NCBI RefSeq assembly: GCF_032397745.1
Contig: NZ_CP135921.1
Coordinates: 6,808,501-6,872,500 of the forward strand
Source of the DNA: Bradyrhizobium prioriisuperbiae
Lineage (GTDB): Bacteria > Pseudomonadota > Alphaproteobacteria > Rhizobiales > Xanthobacteraceae
Direction of reading: 5' to 3'
DNA: 64,000 bases
The notes below the pieces were generated by a model. It saw nothing but the letters and a program-made list of their open reading frames with translations. It ran no database searches and was not told the DNA's origin. A program made the position numbers and the translations under genes. Below, one piece after another: positions 7,805 to 17,426 of the stretch. The first letter of the stretch is position 1. Each line of letters opens with the position of its first letter.

Positions 7805-8773
7805 ATGCGCGTTCTTGTTTTCGGCGGCACCGGCTTTGTCGGCCTCAACATCGCCGACGCACTGCTGGCGCGCGGACATGCGGTTACGCTGTTCGATCGC
7901 GCCGGCCTCCCGCCCGCCGCAGCCGAGACGTTTGCAGAACGCCTGACGGTCGTGCAGGGGGACATCACCGATCAGCGTACGGTCGAGGATGTCATCGCGG
8001 CCGGCTGTGACGCGATCGTGCTCGGCGCCGCCATCACCGCAGGGCCGGAACGCGACGCGGCCGATCCCGAAACCATTCTTCAGGTCAATCTTTCGGCCCA
8101 GCTGCCGATCCTGACCGCGGCACGGCGCGCAGGCGTCAGGCGCATCATCAATCTTTCGTCAGCCGCCGCTTACGGCAACGCAGCCGTCAAGTACGCACAG
8201 CTCGACGAGGAGACTGCCTGCGATCCGGTCTCGCTGTATGCCATCACCAAATTTACATCCGAAAGGGTCGCAGCGCGTCTGGCCGAGCTCTGGCAGTTCG
8301 ACATCATCAGCGTACGCCTGAGCGGCGTGTTCGGGCCCTGGGAGCGGGCGACCGGCGTGCGCGACACGCCAAGTGCGCAGGCGCAGATACTCGATGCGCT
8401 GCATCAGGGTCGCGCCGCCATCCTGCCGCGCCCCGGCGTCAAGGACTGGATCTATGCGCCTGATGTCGCCAACGCCGTGTCCCTGTTGACCGAAGCACAG
8501 CGACCGCAGCATCGGCTCTACAACATTTCGACCGGCCAGGAATGGTCGGCGCTTGAGTGGGGGCAGCATCTGGCCGCCTTGCATCCCGGCTTTGTCTGCC
8601 GGTTGGCTGAGCCTGGCGAAACAGCGACCATCGACCTGCACGGGCCCGTCGACCGCGCGCCGCTGTCGATCACACGCCTGGAACAGGAATTCGGCTGGCG
8701 CGCGCGTTTCGATTGCGCTGACTCCGCCACCGCGCTGAGCCAGTGGTGGACGCAATATCGGGAAGGGACATGA
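7805..8773 (+). CDS. NAD-dependent epimerase/dehydratase family (extended SDR) protein
   Basis: 322-aa extended SDR with the N-terminal cofactor motif VFGGTGFVG (residues 4-12) and the catalytic set SSAAAYG / YAITK. ATG at 7805 follows an 85-bp gap after the kinase on the same strand. D-erythronate dehydrogenase (DenD) belongs to the same superfamily, so an acid-sugar oxidation fits the setting, but sugar-nucleotide epimerases share these motifs too. One base separates it from the next SDR, so the two are translationally linked. Confidence 0.8.
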   Translation: MRVLVFGGTGFVGLNIADALLARGHAVTLFDRAGLPPAAAETFAERLTVVQGDITDQRTVEDVIAAGCDAIVLGAAITAGPERDAADPETILQVNLSAQLPILTAARRAGVRRIINLSSAAAYGNAAVKYAQLDEETACDPVSLYAITKFTSERVAARLAELWQFDIISVRLSGVFGPWERATGVRDTPSAQAQILDALHQGRAAILPRPGVKDWIYAPDVANAVSLLTEAQRPQHRLYNISTGQEWSALEWGQHLAALHPGFVCRLAEPGETATIDLHGPVDRAPLSITRLEQEFGWRARFDCADSATALSQWWTQYREGT

Positions 8774-8774
8774 C

Positions 8775-9527
8775 ATGAGGCTGGACGGACGGACCGCGAT
8801 CGTCACCGGCGCAGGCTCCGGCATCGGGCGCGCCAGTGCGCTGCTGTTCGCGCAGCACGGTGCTTTTGTCGCCCTGGTCGACCGTGACGCAACGGGTCTG
8901 GCAGAGACCACAGCGCTGATCGGCGGCATGAGTTCCGAACATCTCGGCGATGTCGGCGACGCCGGCTTCGCACAGGCCACCGTCGACGATGTCTTCACAC
9001 AGCGCGGCGCCGTTGACGTGCTGATGACCACGGCCGGGTTTTCCTGCGGCGGCACGGTTCTGACCACCGATCCTGCCGACTGGGACGCGGTGTTCCGCGT
9101 CAACGTAGGCGGAACCTGGCTCTGGGCCCGCGCCGTGGTGCCGCACATGCAGCGGCAGGGGCGCGGCTCGATCATTACGCTGGCATCGCAGCTCGCCATC
9201 GCCGGCGGCAAGGGCAACAGCGCCTACATCGCCGCCAAGGGCGCCATCATCAGCCTGACCCGGACCATGGCGCTGGATTTCGCCACGGATGGTATCCGCG
9301 TCAACGCCATCGCGCCCGGCGCCATCGACACGCCGATGCTTCGGCGCAGTTTTGGACGCCATGCCGATCCCGAGCCGGTGCGGGAAGCCTCCCGCAATCG
9401 CCATGCCATGAAGCGGTTCGGCCAGGCAGAAGAAGTGGCCGAGGCCGCGTTGCATCTGGCCAGCGACGCCTCGTCGTTCACCACCGGCACCGTGATGGTG
9501 GTGGATGGCGGCTGGCTTGCCGGCTGA
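8775..9527 (+). CDS. Classical SDR oxidoreductase
   Basis: 250-aa short-chain dehydrogenase with the cofactor motif TGAGSGIGRA (residues 11-20), catalytic Ser in TLASQ, YIAAK catalytic Tyr/Lys, and the usual C-terminal TGTVMVVDGG segment. The NNAG motif reads TTAG. Starts one base after the epimerase-like gene. Likely oxidises or reduces a polyol or keto acid in the same pathway. The specific substrate is unknown. Confidence 0.87.
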   Translation: MRLDGRTAIVTGAGSGIGRASALLFAQHGAFVALVDRDATGLAETTALIGGMSSEHLGDVGDAGFAQATVDDVFTQRGAVDVLMTTAGFSCGGTVLTTDPADWDAVFRVNVGGTWLWARAVVPHMQRQGRGSIITLASQLAIAGGKGNSAYIAAKGAIISLTRTMALDFATDGIRVNAIAPGAIDTPMLRRSFGRHADPEPVREASRNRHAMKRFGQAEEVAEAALHLASDASSFTTGTVMVVDGGWLAG

Positions 9528-9535
9528 GCGCGGTT

Positions 9536-10462
9536 TTACGCCCCCGTGGCGCGCGTCGCCGTGGCGGCGTCCGGGAGCGGGGGCACCATGCCGCGCAGCG
9601 TATCCACGAACGCGCGCGCCGTGCGTGACAGCGGTTCGAAGCGCGGCGTCAGCAGATGAGCATGCACCCGTGTCTTTGACGACAGCGGCCGTGCGGTGAT
9701 TTCGGGCCAGGGGTGCCCGCGCAGCACGAACTCGTCGACCACGGCAATGCCCGCGCCGGCCCTGACCATGGCGCAGGCCGCCGGCGCGAACCGCACGATG
9801 GTGCTGACCCGGACCGGCTCGGTCCCGGTCGCCAGAGCGCGCATCACGATATTGCCGTAGGGGGTTTGCGCGCCAAATCCGATCAGCGGGTAGGGCGTCA
9901 GGTCGGCCGGCCGGACCGTGCTCAACCGCGTCAGCGCATGATCCGGCGGCATGATCACCATCAGCCGTCCCTCCGCGAGGACCTCCGACACGATGGTCGG
10001 CTCGTCGACCGGCAGCACCGAGATGCCGAGATCGGCACGTGCGCCGGTGACCCTGGCGATGATCTCCAGCAGAGTCAGCGTCTCGAACTCCACCCGCAGG
10101 TCCGGGAAACGCTGGCGCAGCCTGGCGATGGCGTCGGGCACCATGGCATGTCCGACGCTCGGGCTGGCCACGATGCGCACGGAGCCGGTGCCGCGCTCGC
10201 GCAGCTCTTCGGCGAGGTCGTTGATGCGCAGGACGCCGCGGTGCACCTGGTCGACTTCGGCGAACAGCCGCCGCGCCTCCGGCGTCGGCTGCACCCGGCC
10301 GCGCACCCGCTCGAACAGCTGCAGCTTGAGCCTGTCTTCGGTATAGGCAAGCAGACGGCTGATCGCCGGCTGGGACACCGACAGCAGCCTTGCCGCGCCG
10401 CTGATCGAGCCTGTGATCATGATGGCGCGAAACACCTCAATCTGACGCAAATTCAGCTGCAT
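9536..10462 (-). CDS. LysR family transcriptional regulator
   Basis: 308-aa LysR regulator with an N-terminal winged helix (residues about 8-65, including GAARLLSVSQPAISR) and a periplasmic-binding-type effector domain. It converges on the SDR at 9527 and is divergent from the flavoprotein at 10694, which is the expected target together with its own gene. An ATAA-N7-TTAT dyad lies between them. The effector is unknown. Confidence 0.9.
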   Translation of the reverse strand: MQLNLRQIEVFRAIMITGSISGAARLLSVSQPAISRLLAYTEDRLKLQLFERVRGRVQPTPEARRLFAEVDQVHRGVLRINDLAEELRERGTGSVRIVASPSVGHAMVPDAIARLRQRFPDLRVEFETLTLLEIIARVTGARADLGISVLPVDEPTIVSEVLAEGRLMVIMPPDHALTRLSTVRPADLTPYPLIGFGAQTPYGNIVMRALATGTEPVRVSTIVRFAPAACAMVRAGAGIAVVDEFVLRGHPWPEITARPLSSKTRVHAHLLTPRFEPLSRTARAFVDTLRGMVPPLPDAATATRATGA

Positions 10463-10522
10463 AGATAGTTTTCTTCATGTGATTTAGCGGCTTGTGCAAC
10501 GATTACCAGCCTCTGCAAAGGC

Positions 10523-10537
10523 ATAACATGCCATTAT
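10523..10537. promoter_or_regulatory. Candidate LysR-type binding site (ATAA-N7-TTAT)
   Basis: Short dyad ATAA-N7-TTAT in the AT-rich part of the LysR/flavoprotein divergent region, matching the general LysR T-N11-A shape. It lies 60 bp upstream of the LysR start. Short dyads occur by chance, so confidence is modest. Confidence 0.35.
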
Positions 10538-10693
10538 AGGCAGTAGACATATAGATATATTTGGCTTTGAGCACCGGCTGCTAGTCTTGCCGGGATCGAG
10601 AGCCGTCAGGTGGGACAGAATGGGTGATCAAGATTTGAGTGATGTCGCTACAACTCTTCACGCCCGTTGCGTCGATCGGGACCAGCCGGCCGC

Positions 10694-12124
10694 ATGAGCA
10701 GCGCCCTCATCGCCCTTGAAGCCCAGGTGCGCGCCGATCTTACCAAGACGGCGCATCCCGACGCCACCTGGCTCCAGGCCAGAACCGGGGTCGATGGCAA
10801 AGCGGCGCTGGACGTCCTCATCGTTGGCGCCGGCCAAGGGGGACTCGCCACGGCCTTCGGCCTGCTGCGGTCCCGTGTGACCAACATCCTTGTGCTCGAC
10901 AAGGCCACGGAGGGACAGGAGGGGCCCTGGCTCAGCTACGCCCGCATGCCGACGCTGCGCAGTCCGAAATCCTACACCGGCCCCGATCTCGATACGCCGA
11001 GTCTCACCTATCAATCCTGGCACGAGGCTCGTTTCGGCCGGGATCACTGGCAGCAGCTCGACCTGATCCCGCGCGACCTCTGGGCCGAATACCTGCGCTG
11101 GTTCCGTCGTGTGCTGGAACTGCCGGTGCGCAACGGCTGCGAGGTCTCGGAGATCACACCCGCGGCGGACGGGCTGCTCGCCGTCACGCTGCAGAACGAA
11201 GGCCGCACTGAGACGCTTTACACACGCAAGGTGGTGCTGGCGACCGGGCAGGAAGGTTTGGGGGAGTGGACCATTCCCGAACCGCTGCGCCATCTGCCGT
11301 CATCGCTCTGCGTTCATCCGGCACAGCCGATCGATTTCGCGCGCCTGCGCGGCAAACAGGTCGCGGTGATCGGCGCCGGTGCCTCGGCGTTCGACAATGC
11401 GGCAACTGCACTGGAAGCCGGCGCAGCGGACGTGCATCTGTTCTGCCGCAGGGCCGACATCCAGGTGATCCAGCCCTATCGCTGGCTGACTTTTCGCGGC
11501 TTCCTGCGCCACTTCTGCGATCTCGACGATGCCTGGCGCTGGCGCTTCATGCGCGCCATTCTGGAAATGCGCGAAGGTTTTCCGCAGGCGACCTATGATC
11601 GTTGCGCGCGCCACGCCAATTTCCATCTGCACGAAGGCGCCCCGATCGAAGCCGCCCGCGAAACCAGCGATGGTGTCAAGTTGCAGACGCCGCATGGAAC
11701 GTTCACGGCAGATTTCGTGATCTGCGGAACCGGCATCGACATGGACTTCGCCGGCCGGCCGGAGTTGCGCCATTGCGCCGGCAATATCGCGACCTGGGCC
11801 GATCGTTATCGGCCGCCGGAGGACGAGCGCAGTCCGCGCCTCGGCCGCTATCCTTATCTCGGCGACGACTATGCACTCATGGAGCGCAATACCGGCGCAA
11901 CACCCTGGATCGGCGATATTCACATTTTCGCCATCGCCTCTACCATGAGCTTCGGTCCGTCCGGCTCGTCGATCAATGCAATGACCACGGCCGTGCCGAA
12001 ACTCGTGCATGGCCTGACGCGTGGCCTGTTTCGCGCCGACATCGAAACGTATTGGACGTCGTTCAAGGACTATGACGTGCCGCAGGCGGTGGTTGCAAAG
12101 AGTGCGGCGAGGCGAGAGCCATGA
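10694..12124 (+). CDS. FAD/NAD(P)-dependent flavoprotein monooxygenase-like (CzcO/BVMO-like)
   Basis: 476-aa flavoprotein with an FAD-binding motif VGAGQGGLA near residue 42 and a second dinucleotide motif VIGAGASAFDNAA near residue 226, the two-Rossmann layout of flavin monooxygenases and Baeyer-Villiger-like enzymes. No strict BVMO fingerprint was recognised. ATG at 10694 was taken over an in-frame TTG at 10667 because a GGGA is near the ATG and none precedes the TTG. It lies just upstream of the sigma-54 promoter of the peptide transporter and is presumably under the LysR protein. Confidence 0.75.
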   Translation: MSSALIALEAQVRADLTKTAHPDATWLQARTGVDGKAALDVLIVGAGQGGLATAFGLLRSRVTNILVLDKATEGQEGPWLSYARMPTLRSPKSYTGPDLDTPSLTYQSWHEARFGRDHWQQLDLIPRDLWAEYLRWFRRVLELPVRNGCEVSEITPAADGLLAVTLQNEGRTETLYTRKVVLATGQEGLGEWTIPEPLRHLPSSLCVHPAQPIDFARLRGKQVAVIGAGASAFDNAATALEAGAADVHLFCRRADIQVIQPYRWLTFRGFLRHFCDLDDAWRWRFMRAILEMREGFPQATYDRCARHANFHLHEGAPIEAARETSDGVKLQTPHGTFTADFVICGTGIDMDFAGRPELRHCAGNIATWADRYRPPEDERSPRLGRYPYLGDDYALMERNTGATPWIGDIHIFAIASTMSFGPSGSSINAMTTAVPKLVHGLTRGLFRADIETYWTSFKDYDVPQAVVAKSAARREP

Positions 12125-12171
12125 TCCGCGCGACGATGCGATCAGCACATCGTTTTGATCAAGCGCGTCGC

Positions 12172-12188
12172 TTGGCACATCCCTTGCT
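12172..12188 (+). promoter_or_regulatory. Sigma-54 (RpoN) promoter
   Basis: TTGGCAC-N5-TTGCT with GG at 12174-12175 and GC at 12186-12187 separated by exactly 10 bp, a near-perfect -24/-12 element. It is 54 bp upstream of the ABC binding-protein ATG and correctly oriented. It predicts nitrogen- or activator-dependent transcription of the transporter operon. No enhancer-binding activator gene is present in the window. Confidence 0.8.
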
Positions 12189-12241
12189 TTGAGTGCAGCA
12201 GTTCACGGGAACACAAAACAGGGCAAGATGGGAAAAAGAAA

Positions 12242-13858
12242 ATGAGCTTCATACAGTCCAAACGTCTGTTGTGGATCGCTGCTGCTCTGGTGGTGTCGGT
12301 TGCGGCCACGCCGTCACACGCGCAAAGCCGCGCCGAGACATTGCGCTACATCACCGGCGCTTCCGTCAACACACTCGATCCGAACATTCCGGGATCAACC
12401 CGCGAGGCGTTCGCAGTCAGCCTCAGCACCTATGACCGTCTGGTGTCGTTTGGTCGGAAACAGCTCAACGGCAAATGGGTGTTCGATCTCGACACCATCA
12501 CCGGCGAGCTCGCAGAGTCCTACGACATCAGCCCGGACGGATTGAAGATCACGCTGCGCCTGCGCAAGGACGCAAAATTCCAGGACGGCACGCCGGTAAC
12601 TGCCGACGACGTCAAATGGTCACTCGATCGCGCCGTCACCGCACCGGTGCTCGGCAAGGCGCAGCTTCTCACCGGCTCGTTGACCAGCGCCGACCAGTTC
12701 AAGGTGATCGATCCCCTGACCATCGAAATCACGCTGCCGAAGCCCGATAAACTGGCGTTGCCCAATCTCGCCACGGTCTATCCGATCATCATCAATTCCA
12801 AGGTGGCCAAGGCGAATGCCACCGCGGAGGATCCCTGGGCGACGGCCTGGCTGAAGGAGCATACCGCCGGCAGCGGCGCTTATGTCATCGAAACGTTCAA
12901 GCCGGGCGAGCAGGTGATCATGAAGCGCAACGAGGCGTGGAACCGCGGGACCACGGACAAGGCCGCGTTCTTCAAGCGCGTCATTATCCAGTCGGTGCCG
13001 GAGCCGTCGACCCGTGCCAATCTGGTCGAGCGGGGCGACGCCGATATCGTCGTCGACCTGCAGGCGAGCGACGTCCAGGCACTGGAGGCCAAGGGCACGC
13101 TGCGGGTAATCTCGACACCGCAGTACAACTCCGTGACCTTCGTCTCGATGAACAATCGCATCCCACCGTTCGACAACGTCAATGTCCGCCGCGCCATTGC
13201 TTATGCGCTGCCTTACGATGCGATGTTCAAGGCGGCGCTGTTCGGCCGCGGCGCGCCGCTGTTCGGCGCCACCTGGGCGGACGGCAAGCCGCCGAGCGGC
13301 GCCTATCCGATCCCGCAGCCGGTGAAACTCGATCTCGACAAGGCAAGGGAATATCTGAAGGCCGCGGGCCTCCCGGAGGGCTTCTCCACCACCTTCAGCT
13401 TCAATGTCGGCCAGGCCTCGACGGCTGAACCGATGGCGGCGCTGGTGAAGGAATCCCTCGACAAGATCGGCATCAAGGTCGATATCCAGAAACTGCCGGA
13501 TGCGCAGATGTCGACCCAGATCAACGAGAAGAAATTGCCGTTCTTTACCGAGGGCATCGTCGCGTGGCTGCCCTCGACCGACTACTTCTACCGCAACTTC
13601 TACACCGGCAACCAACGCTGGAACTACAGCTCGATCGACAATGCGGAGCTGACGGCTGTCGCCCAGGAGGCGCGCTTCGAATCCGACAAGGCGAAGTACG
13701 AAGAGGACGGCAAGAAACTCAACGCCATCCACTTCAGCGAGATGCCGCAGGTCATGCTGTGGCAGCCCGCCCAGGATGCGGTGATGGCGTCCTCGATCCA
13801 GGGCTACACCTATCAGTTCCACCGCCAGGTCGATTATCGCGACCTCAGCCGCAAGTAG
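12242..13858 (+). CDS. ABC transporter substrate-binding protein, dipeptide/oligopeptide family (SBP_bac_5)
   Basis: 538-aa periplasmic binding protein. An N-terminal signal peptide ends near SHAQ (residue about 27). A class-5 solute-binding fold follows, with the family-typical KFQDGTPVTADDVKWSLDR segment at about residues 112-130. ATG at 12242 follows a purine-rich site. It is the first gene after the sigma-54 promoter and is followed by two permeases and a fused ATPase. Ligands of this family include peptides, opines, nickel and sugars. The downstream hydantoin genes suggest, but do not prove, an N-acyl or hydantoin-derived ligand. Confidence 0.92.
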   Translation: MSFIQSKRLLWIAAALVVSVAATPSHAQSRAETLRYITGASVNTLDPNIPGSTREAFAVSLSTYDRLVSFGRKQLNGKWVFDLDTITGELAESYDISPDGLKITLRLRKDAKFQDGTPVTADDVKWSLDRAVTAPVLGKAQLLTGSLTSADQFKVIDPLTIEITLPKPDKLALPNLATVYPIIINSKVAKANATAEDPWATAWLKEHTAGSGAYVIETFKPGEQVIMKRNEAWNRGTTDKAAFFKRVIIQSVPEPSTRANLVERGDADIVVDLQASDVQALEAKGTLRVISTPQYNSVTFVSMNNRIPPFDNVNVRRAIAYALPYDAMFKAALFGRGAPLFGATWADGKPPSGAYPIPQPVKLDLDKAREYLKAAGLPEGFSTTFSFNVGQASTAEPMAALVKESLDKIGIKVDIQKLPDAQMSTQINEKKLPFFTEGIVAWLPSTDYFYRNFYTGNQRWNYSSIDNAELTAVAQEARFESDKAKYEEDGKKLNAIHFSEMPQVMLWQPAQDAVMASSIQGYTYQFHRQVDYRDLSRK

Positions 13859-13867
13859 TCGACACGC

Positions 13868-14896
13868 ATGGCCTTCGGCGCAACCATCATCAGGGCAGGG
13901 AGGCGATTGCTGTCGTCCCTGCCGGCGCTGTTCGGCGTGCTGGTCTTCACCTTCCTCCTGATGCGGGTGCTGCCGGGCGATCCGGCGGTGTTCTTTGCCT
14001 CCGGGCCGAATGCCGGCAAGGAGGAGATCGAACTCATCCGCAAGCAGATGGGGCTCGACAAGCCGATCCCCAATCAGCTGCTGCTCTATCTCTCCGATGT
14101 CGGCCGCGGCAATCTCGGCCGCTCGATGATGACCGGGCAGCAGGTCACCAAGGACCTGCGTGAACGTCTGCCGGCATCGCTCGAGCTCACGCTCTCGGCG
14201 CTCCTGATTGCGCTGATATCGGCGGTGCCGCTCGGCGTGGTCGCAGCACTGAAACCGGGCTCCATCATCGACCACGGCGTACGTCTCTTCTGTTCACTCG
14301 GCGTCTGCGTGCCGACCTTCGTCTCGGGCCTGCTGCTGATCTACGTCTTCTATTATCTGCTCGGCCTGGCGCCCGATCCCACTGGCCGGGTCGATATCTT
14401 CGCTTCGCTGCCGCCGTCGAAGACCGGATTTCTGCTGATCGACTTTTTGCTCGTTGGCGATTTCGAAGGGTGGTGGGCCGCCTTCCGGCAGTTGATCCTG
14501 CCGGCGATCAGTATGGCGCTGTTCGTGATCGCGCCGCTGGCACGCATCACCCGCGCCTCGATGCTGGTGTCGCTCGGCAGCGATTTCGTGCGTACCGCGC
14601 GCTCGGTCGGTTTGTCGCGGTGGAGCACCGTCGTCACTTATGCATTACGGAACGCCATCCTGCCGGTCATCACCATCGCCGGCATCGTGTTCTCCACCAT
14701 GCTGGGCGCCAATGTGCTGGTGGAGAAGGTGTTCTCCTGGCCGGGCGTTGCGTCCTACGCACTGGATGCGCTGCTCGCGTCCGATTACGCCCCCGTGCAG
14801 GGCTTTGTGCTGCTGATGGCCAGCGTGTTCGTGATTGTCAATCTTGTGGTCGATGTGCTTTACGGCATCGCCGACCCGCGGGTGACCATCACATGA
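13868..14896 (+). CDS. ABC transporter permease, DppB type
   Basis: 342-aa inner-membrane permease with the N-terminal segment RVLPGDPAVFF typical of DppB/OppB and about six membrane spans. The EAA-type loop of the binding-protein-dependent permeases is around DFVRTARSVGLS. It starts 9 bp after the binding protein and overlaps the next permease by 4 bp. Confidence 0.93.
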   Translation: MAFGATIIRAGRRLLSSLPALFGVLVFTFLLMRVLPGDPAVFFASGPNAGKEEIELIRKQMGLDKPIPNQLLLYLSDVGRGNLGRSMMTGQQVTKDLRERLPASLELTLSALLIALISAVPLGVVAALKPGSIIDHGVRLFCSLGVCVPTFVSGLLLIYVFYYLLGLAPDPTGRVDIFASLPPSKTGFLLIDFLLVGDFEGWWAAFRQLILPAISMALFVIAPLARITRASMLVSLGSDFVRTARSVGLSRWSTVVTYALRNAILPVITIAGIVFSTMLGANVLVEKVFSWPGVASYALDALLASDYAPVQGFVLLMASVFVIVNLVVDVLYGIADPRVTIT

Positions 14897-15741
14897 CCAG
14901 CGCGACACTCCGCCATGCCGCCTGGGTGCTGCGCGGCAATCCGCTGACCGGCGTTGCCGCAGCCGGCGTGCTGCTCCTGACCTTGATCGCGATCTTCGGG
15001 CCCTGGGTCGTGCCGTACGATCCGATCGCCTCGAACGTGCCGGAAGCGCTGCTGCCGCCGAGCTGGGCGCATCTCGCCGGCACCGACCAGCTGGGACGCG
15101 ACGTGTTCAGCCGTTTGATTGTCGCGACACGGCTGGATCTTGCCATCGCCGTCTCGGCGGTCGGCGTCTCCTTTGTGCTCGGCGCCGTCATCGGCTCGAT
15201 CTGCGGTTATGCCGGCGGGCGGCTGGATCGTAGCGTCGGCCGTTTTGTCGATGTGCTGATGGCGTTTCCGCTGTTCGTGTTGGCCATGGCAATGGTCGCT
15301 GCGCTCGGCAACCGGGTCGAGAACATCATCATCGCCACCGCCATCATCAACCTGCCGTTCTATATCCGCTTCGCCCGCGCCGAAGTGAACATCCGCCGCA
15401 ACCTCGGCTGGGTGGAGGCGGCGCGCGCCTGCGGCGACAGCCACATCTCGGTGGTGTTGCGTTTCCTGCTGCCGAACATCCTGCCGGCGATGGCGGTGCA
15501 GATGTCGCTCAATCTCGGCTGGGCCATCCTCAATGCAGCCGGGCTTTCCTTCATCGGGCTCGGCGTCAAGCCGCCGACACCGGAGTGGGGCATCATGGTG
15601 GCGGAGGGCGCCCGCTTCATTTCCACCGGCCGCTGGTGGCTGGTCGCGTTTCCAGGTTTCGCATTGATGCTCGCGGTGCTGTTTTTCAACCTGCTCGGCG
15701 ACGGCATCCGCGACATTCTCGATCCCCGTATGCGGACATGA
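14893..15741 (+). CDS. ABC transporter permease, DppC type
   Basis: 282-aa permease of the DppC/OppC type. An N-terminal membrane span is followed by the LAGTDQLGRDVFSRL segment characteristic of this subunit, and the coupling loop VEAARACGDS lies in the middle. ATG at 14893 overlaps the DppB stop (ATGA), and its own stop overlaps the ATPase start. Partner of the preceding permease. Confidence 0.93.
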   Translation: MTSATLRHAAWVLRGNPLTGVAAAGVLLLTLIAIFGPWVVPYDPIASNVPEALLPPSWAHLAGTDQLGRDVFSRLIVATRLDLAIAVSAVGVSFVLGAVIGSICGYAGGRLDRSVGRFVDVLMAFPLFVLAMAMVAALGNRVENIIIATAIINLPFYIRFARAEVNIRRNLGWVEAARACGDSHISVVLRFLLPNILPAMAVQMSLNLGWAILNAAGLSFIGLGVKPPTPEWGIMVAEGARFISTGRWWLVAFPGFALMLAVLFFNLLGDGIRDILDPRMRT

Positions 15742-17426
15742 CCCAGCCGTTGCTCCATATCGACAATCTGCATGTGACGTTCTCGACCCGGCGCGGCCTG
15801 GTCGAGGCGGTCCGCGGTGTCACGCTGTCGGTCGGTGAGGGCGAAATGCTCGGCCTGGTCGGCGAAAGCGGCTCGGGCAAGTCGGTCACCGGTTTCGCCA
15901 CCACGCGATTGCTCGATGCCGCCGGCCGGATCGCCGCGGGTCGCATCCTGTTTCGCGGCCAGGACATCACCACGATGTCCGGCGGCGATATCCGCCGTCT
16001 GCATGGTGCCGCCATGGCGATGATCTTCCAGAATCCGCGCGCGGCGCTCAATCCGATCCGCGCCGTCGGCGAGCAGATCGCCGACGCGATCCTGGCCCAC
16101 CGGCGAATGCCGCGTGACAAGGCACTCACCGAGGCACTGGATCTATTACGCGCGGTGCAGATTCGCGATCCCGAACGACGGATGACCGCGTATCCGCACG
16201 AGCTCTCCGGCGGCATGTGCCAGCGGGTGATGATCGCGATTGCGATCTCCTGTAATCCGGCGCTGCTGATCGCCGACGAGCCGACCACGGGCCTCGACGT
16301 CACCACGCAGAAAGTGGTGATGGACCTGCTCGCGTCCATTGCCGCGGCGCGCGGCATGGCGACCATCCTGATCACCCACGATCTCGGTCTGGCGGCACGT
16401 TACTGCCGGCGCATCGTGGTGATGGAGCAGGGCCGACTGGTGGAGGAGGCCGAGCCGCTCACGCTGTTCCACGCCCCGAAACACGCCTACACCAAACGGC
16501 TGGTCGCGGCCTCGCCCACGGCAAGCTCGCGCATCGCCGATTTGGTGCCGGAGATCGACAGGGCCCAGTTTACAGCTCAGCCGGCCCAACCCAGGCCTCA
16601 GCCGCCGCCCGGCACGCCGCCCTTGCTGCACGTGCAGAAGCTTGCCAAGCGCTATGACCAGGGCGCGGCGGCAGTGGCCGATTTCTCCATGACCATGAGC
16701 GCCGGTGAGAGCGTTGGCCTGGTCGGGGAATCCGGCTCCGGCAAGACCACGACCTCGCGCATGATTTGCCGGCTGATCGATGCCAGCGAAGGCGAGATCG
16801 TGTTCGACGGACAGTCCATCGGGCATCTGCCGGCGCGGGATTTCCATCGCTCGCCGTTCCGCAAGGACATCCAGATCGTCTTTCAGGATCCCAACGAAAG
16901 CCTCAACCCGCGCTTCACGGCGTTCGATTGCATCGCCCATCCCTTGCTGCGGCTCGCCGGCATGCGCCCGGGCGACGCCCTGCGGCAGCGGGTCGAGGAA
17001 TGCGCGTTAAGGGTAGGGCTCCAGGCGGAGCTTCTGCCCCGCTTCCCGCATCAGCTCTCCGGCGGCCAGAAGGCCCGCGTCGGTATCGCCCGCGCCATCG
17101 CCTGCCGGCCGCGCCTGCTGGTGCTGGACGAGCCGACGGCCGCGCTCGACGTCTCCGTCCAGGCCGTGGTGCTGCAGCTCCTGGACCGCCTGCGCCGCGA
17201 GGACAATCTGGCGTTCCTGTTCGTCAGCCACGACCTCAACGTGGTGCGCATGATGTGCGACCGGACCATCGTGCTGCGCAACGGCGCCATCGTGGAACAG
17301 GGTGAGAGCCGGGCGCTGTTCGCCAACCCGCAGACCGCATACACGCGCGAACTGGTCGACGCCGTGCCGCACATCGAAACCATGCCGGCGGCTGATGCAG
17401 ATCGCGTCGCTGCGCCAGCTCTATAA
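15738..17426 (+). CDS. Fused dipeptide-type ABC transporter ATPase (DppD-DppF fusion)
   Basis: 562-aa protein with two complete ABC cassettes. Cassette 1 has Walker A GESGSGKS and signature LSGGM; cassette 2 has Walker A GESGSGKT near residue 332 and signature LSGGQ. Both have Walker B followed by DEPT. A proline/glutamine-rich linker (QPAQPRPQPPPGTPP) joins them. Energises the two upstream permeases. The DppD-DppF fusion is common in alphaproteobacterial peptide/opine transporters. The first cassette has LSGGM instead of LSGGQ. Confidence 0.93.
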   Translation: MTQPLLHIDNLHVTFSTRRGLVEAVRGVTLSVGEGEMLGLVGESGSGKSVTGFATTRLLDAAGRIAAGRILFRGQDITTMSGGDIRRLHGAAMAMIFQNPRAALNPIRAVGEQIADAILAHRRMPRDKALTEALDLLRAVQIRDPERRMTAYPHELSGGMCQRVMIAIAISCNPALLIADEPTTGLDVTTQKVVMDLLASIAAARGMATILITHDLGLAARYCRRIVVMEQGRLVEEAEPLTLFHAPKHAYTKRLVAASPTASSRIADLVPEIDRAQFTAQPAQPRPQPPPGTPPLLHVQKLAKRYDQGAAAVADFSMTMSAGESVGLVGESGSGKTTTSRMICRLIDASEGEIVFDGQSIGHLPARDFHRSPFRKDIQIVFQDPNESLNPRFTAFDCIAHPLLRLAGMRPGDALRQRVEECALRVGLQAELLPRFPHQLSGGQKARVGIARAIACRPRLLVLDEPTAALDVSVQAVVLQLLDRLRREDNLAFLFVSHDLNVVRMMCDRTIVLRNGAIVEQGESRALFANPQTAYTRELVDAVPHIETMPAADADRVAAPAL

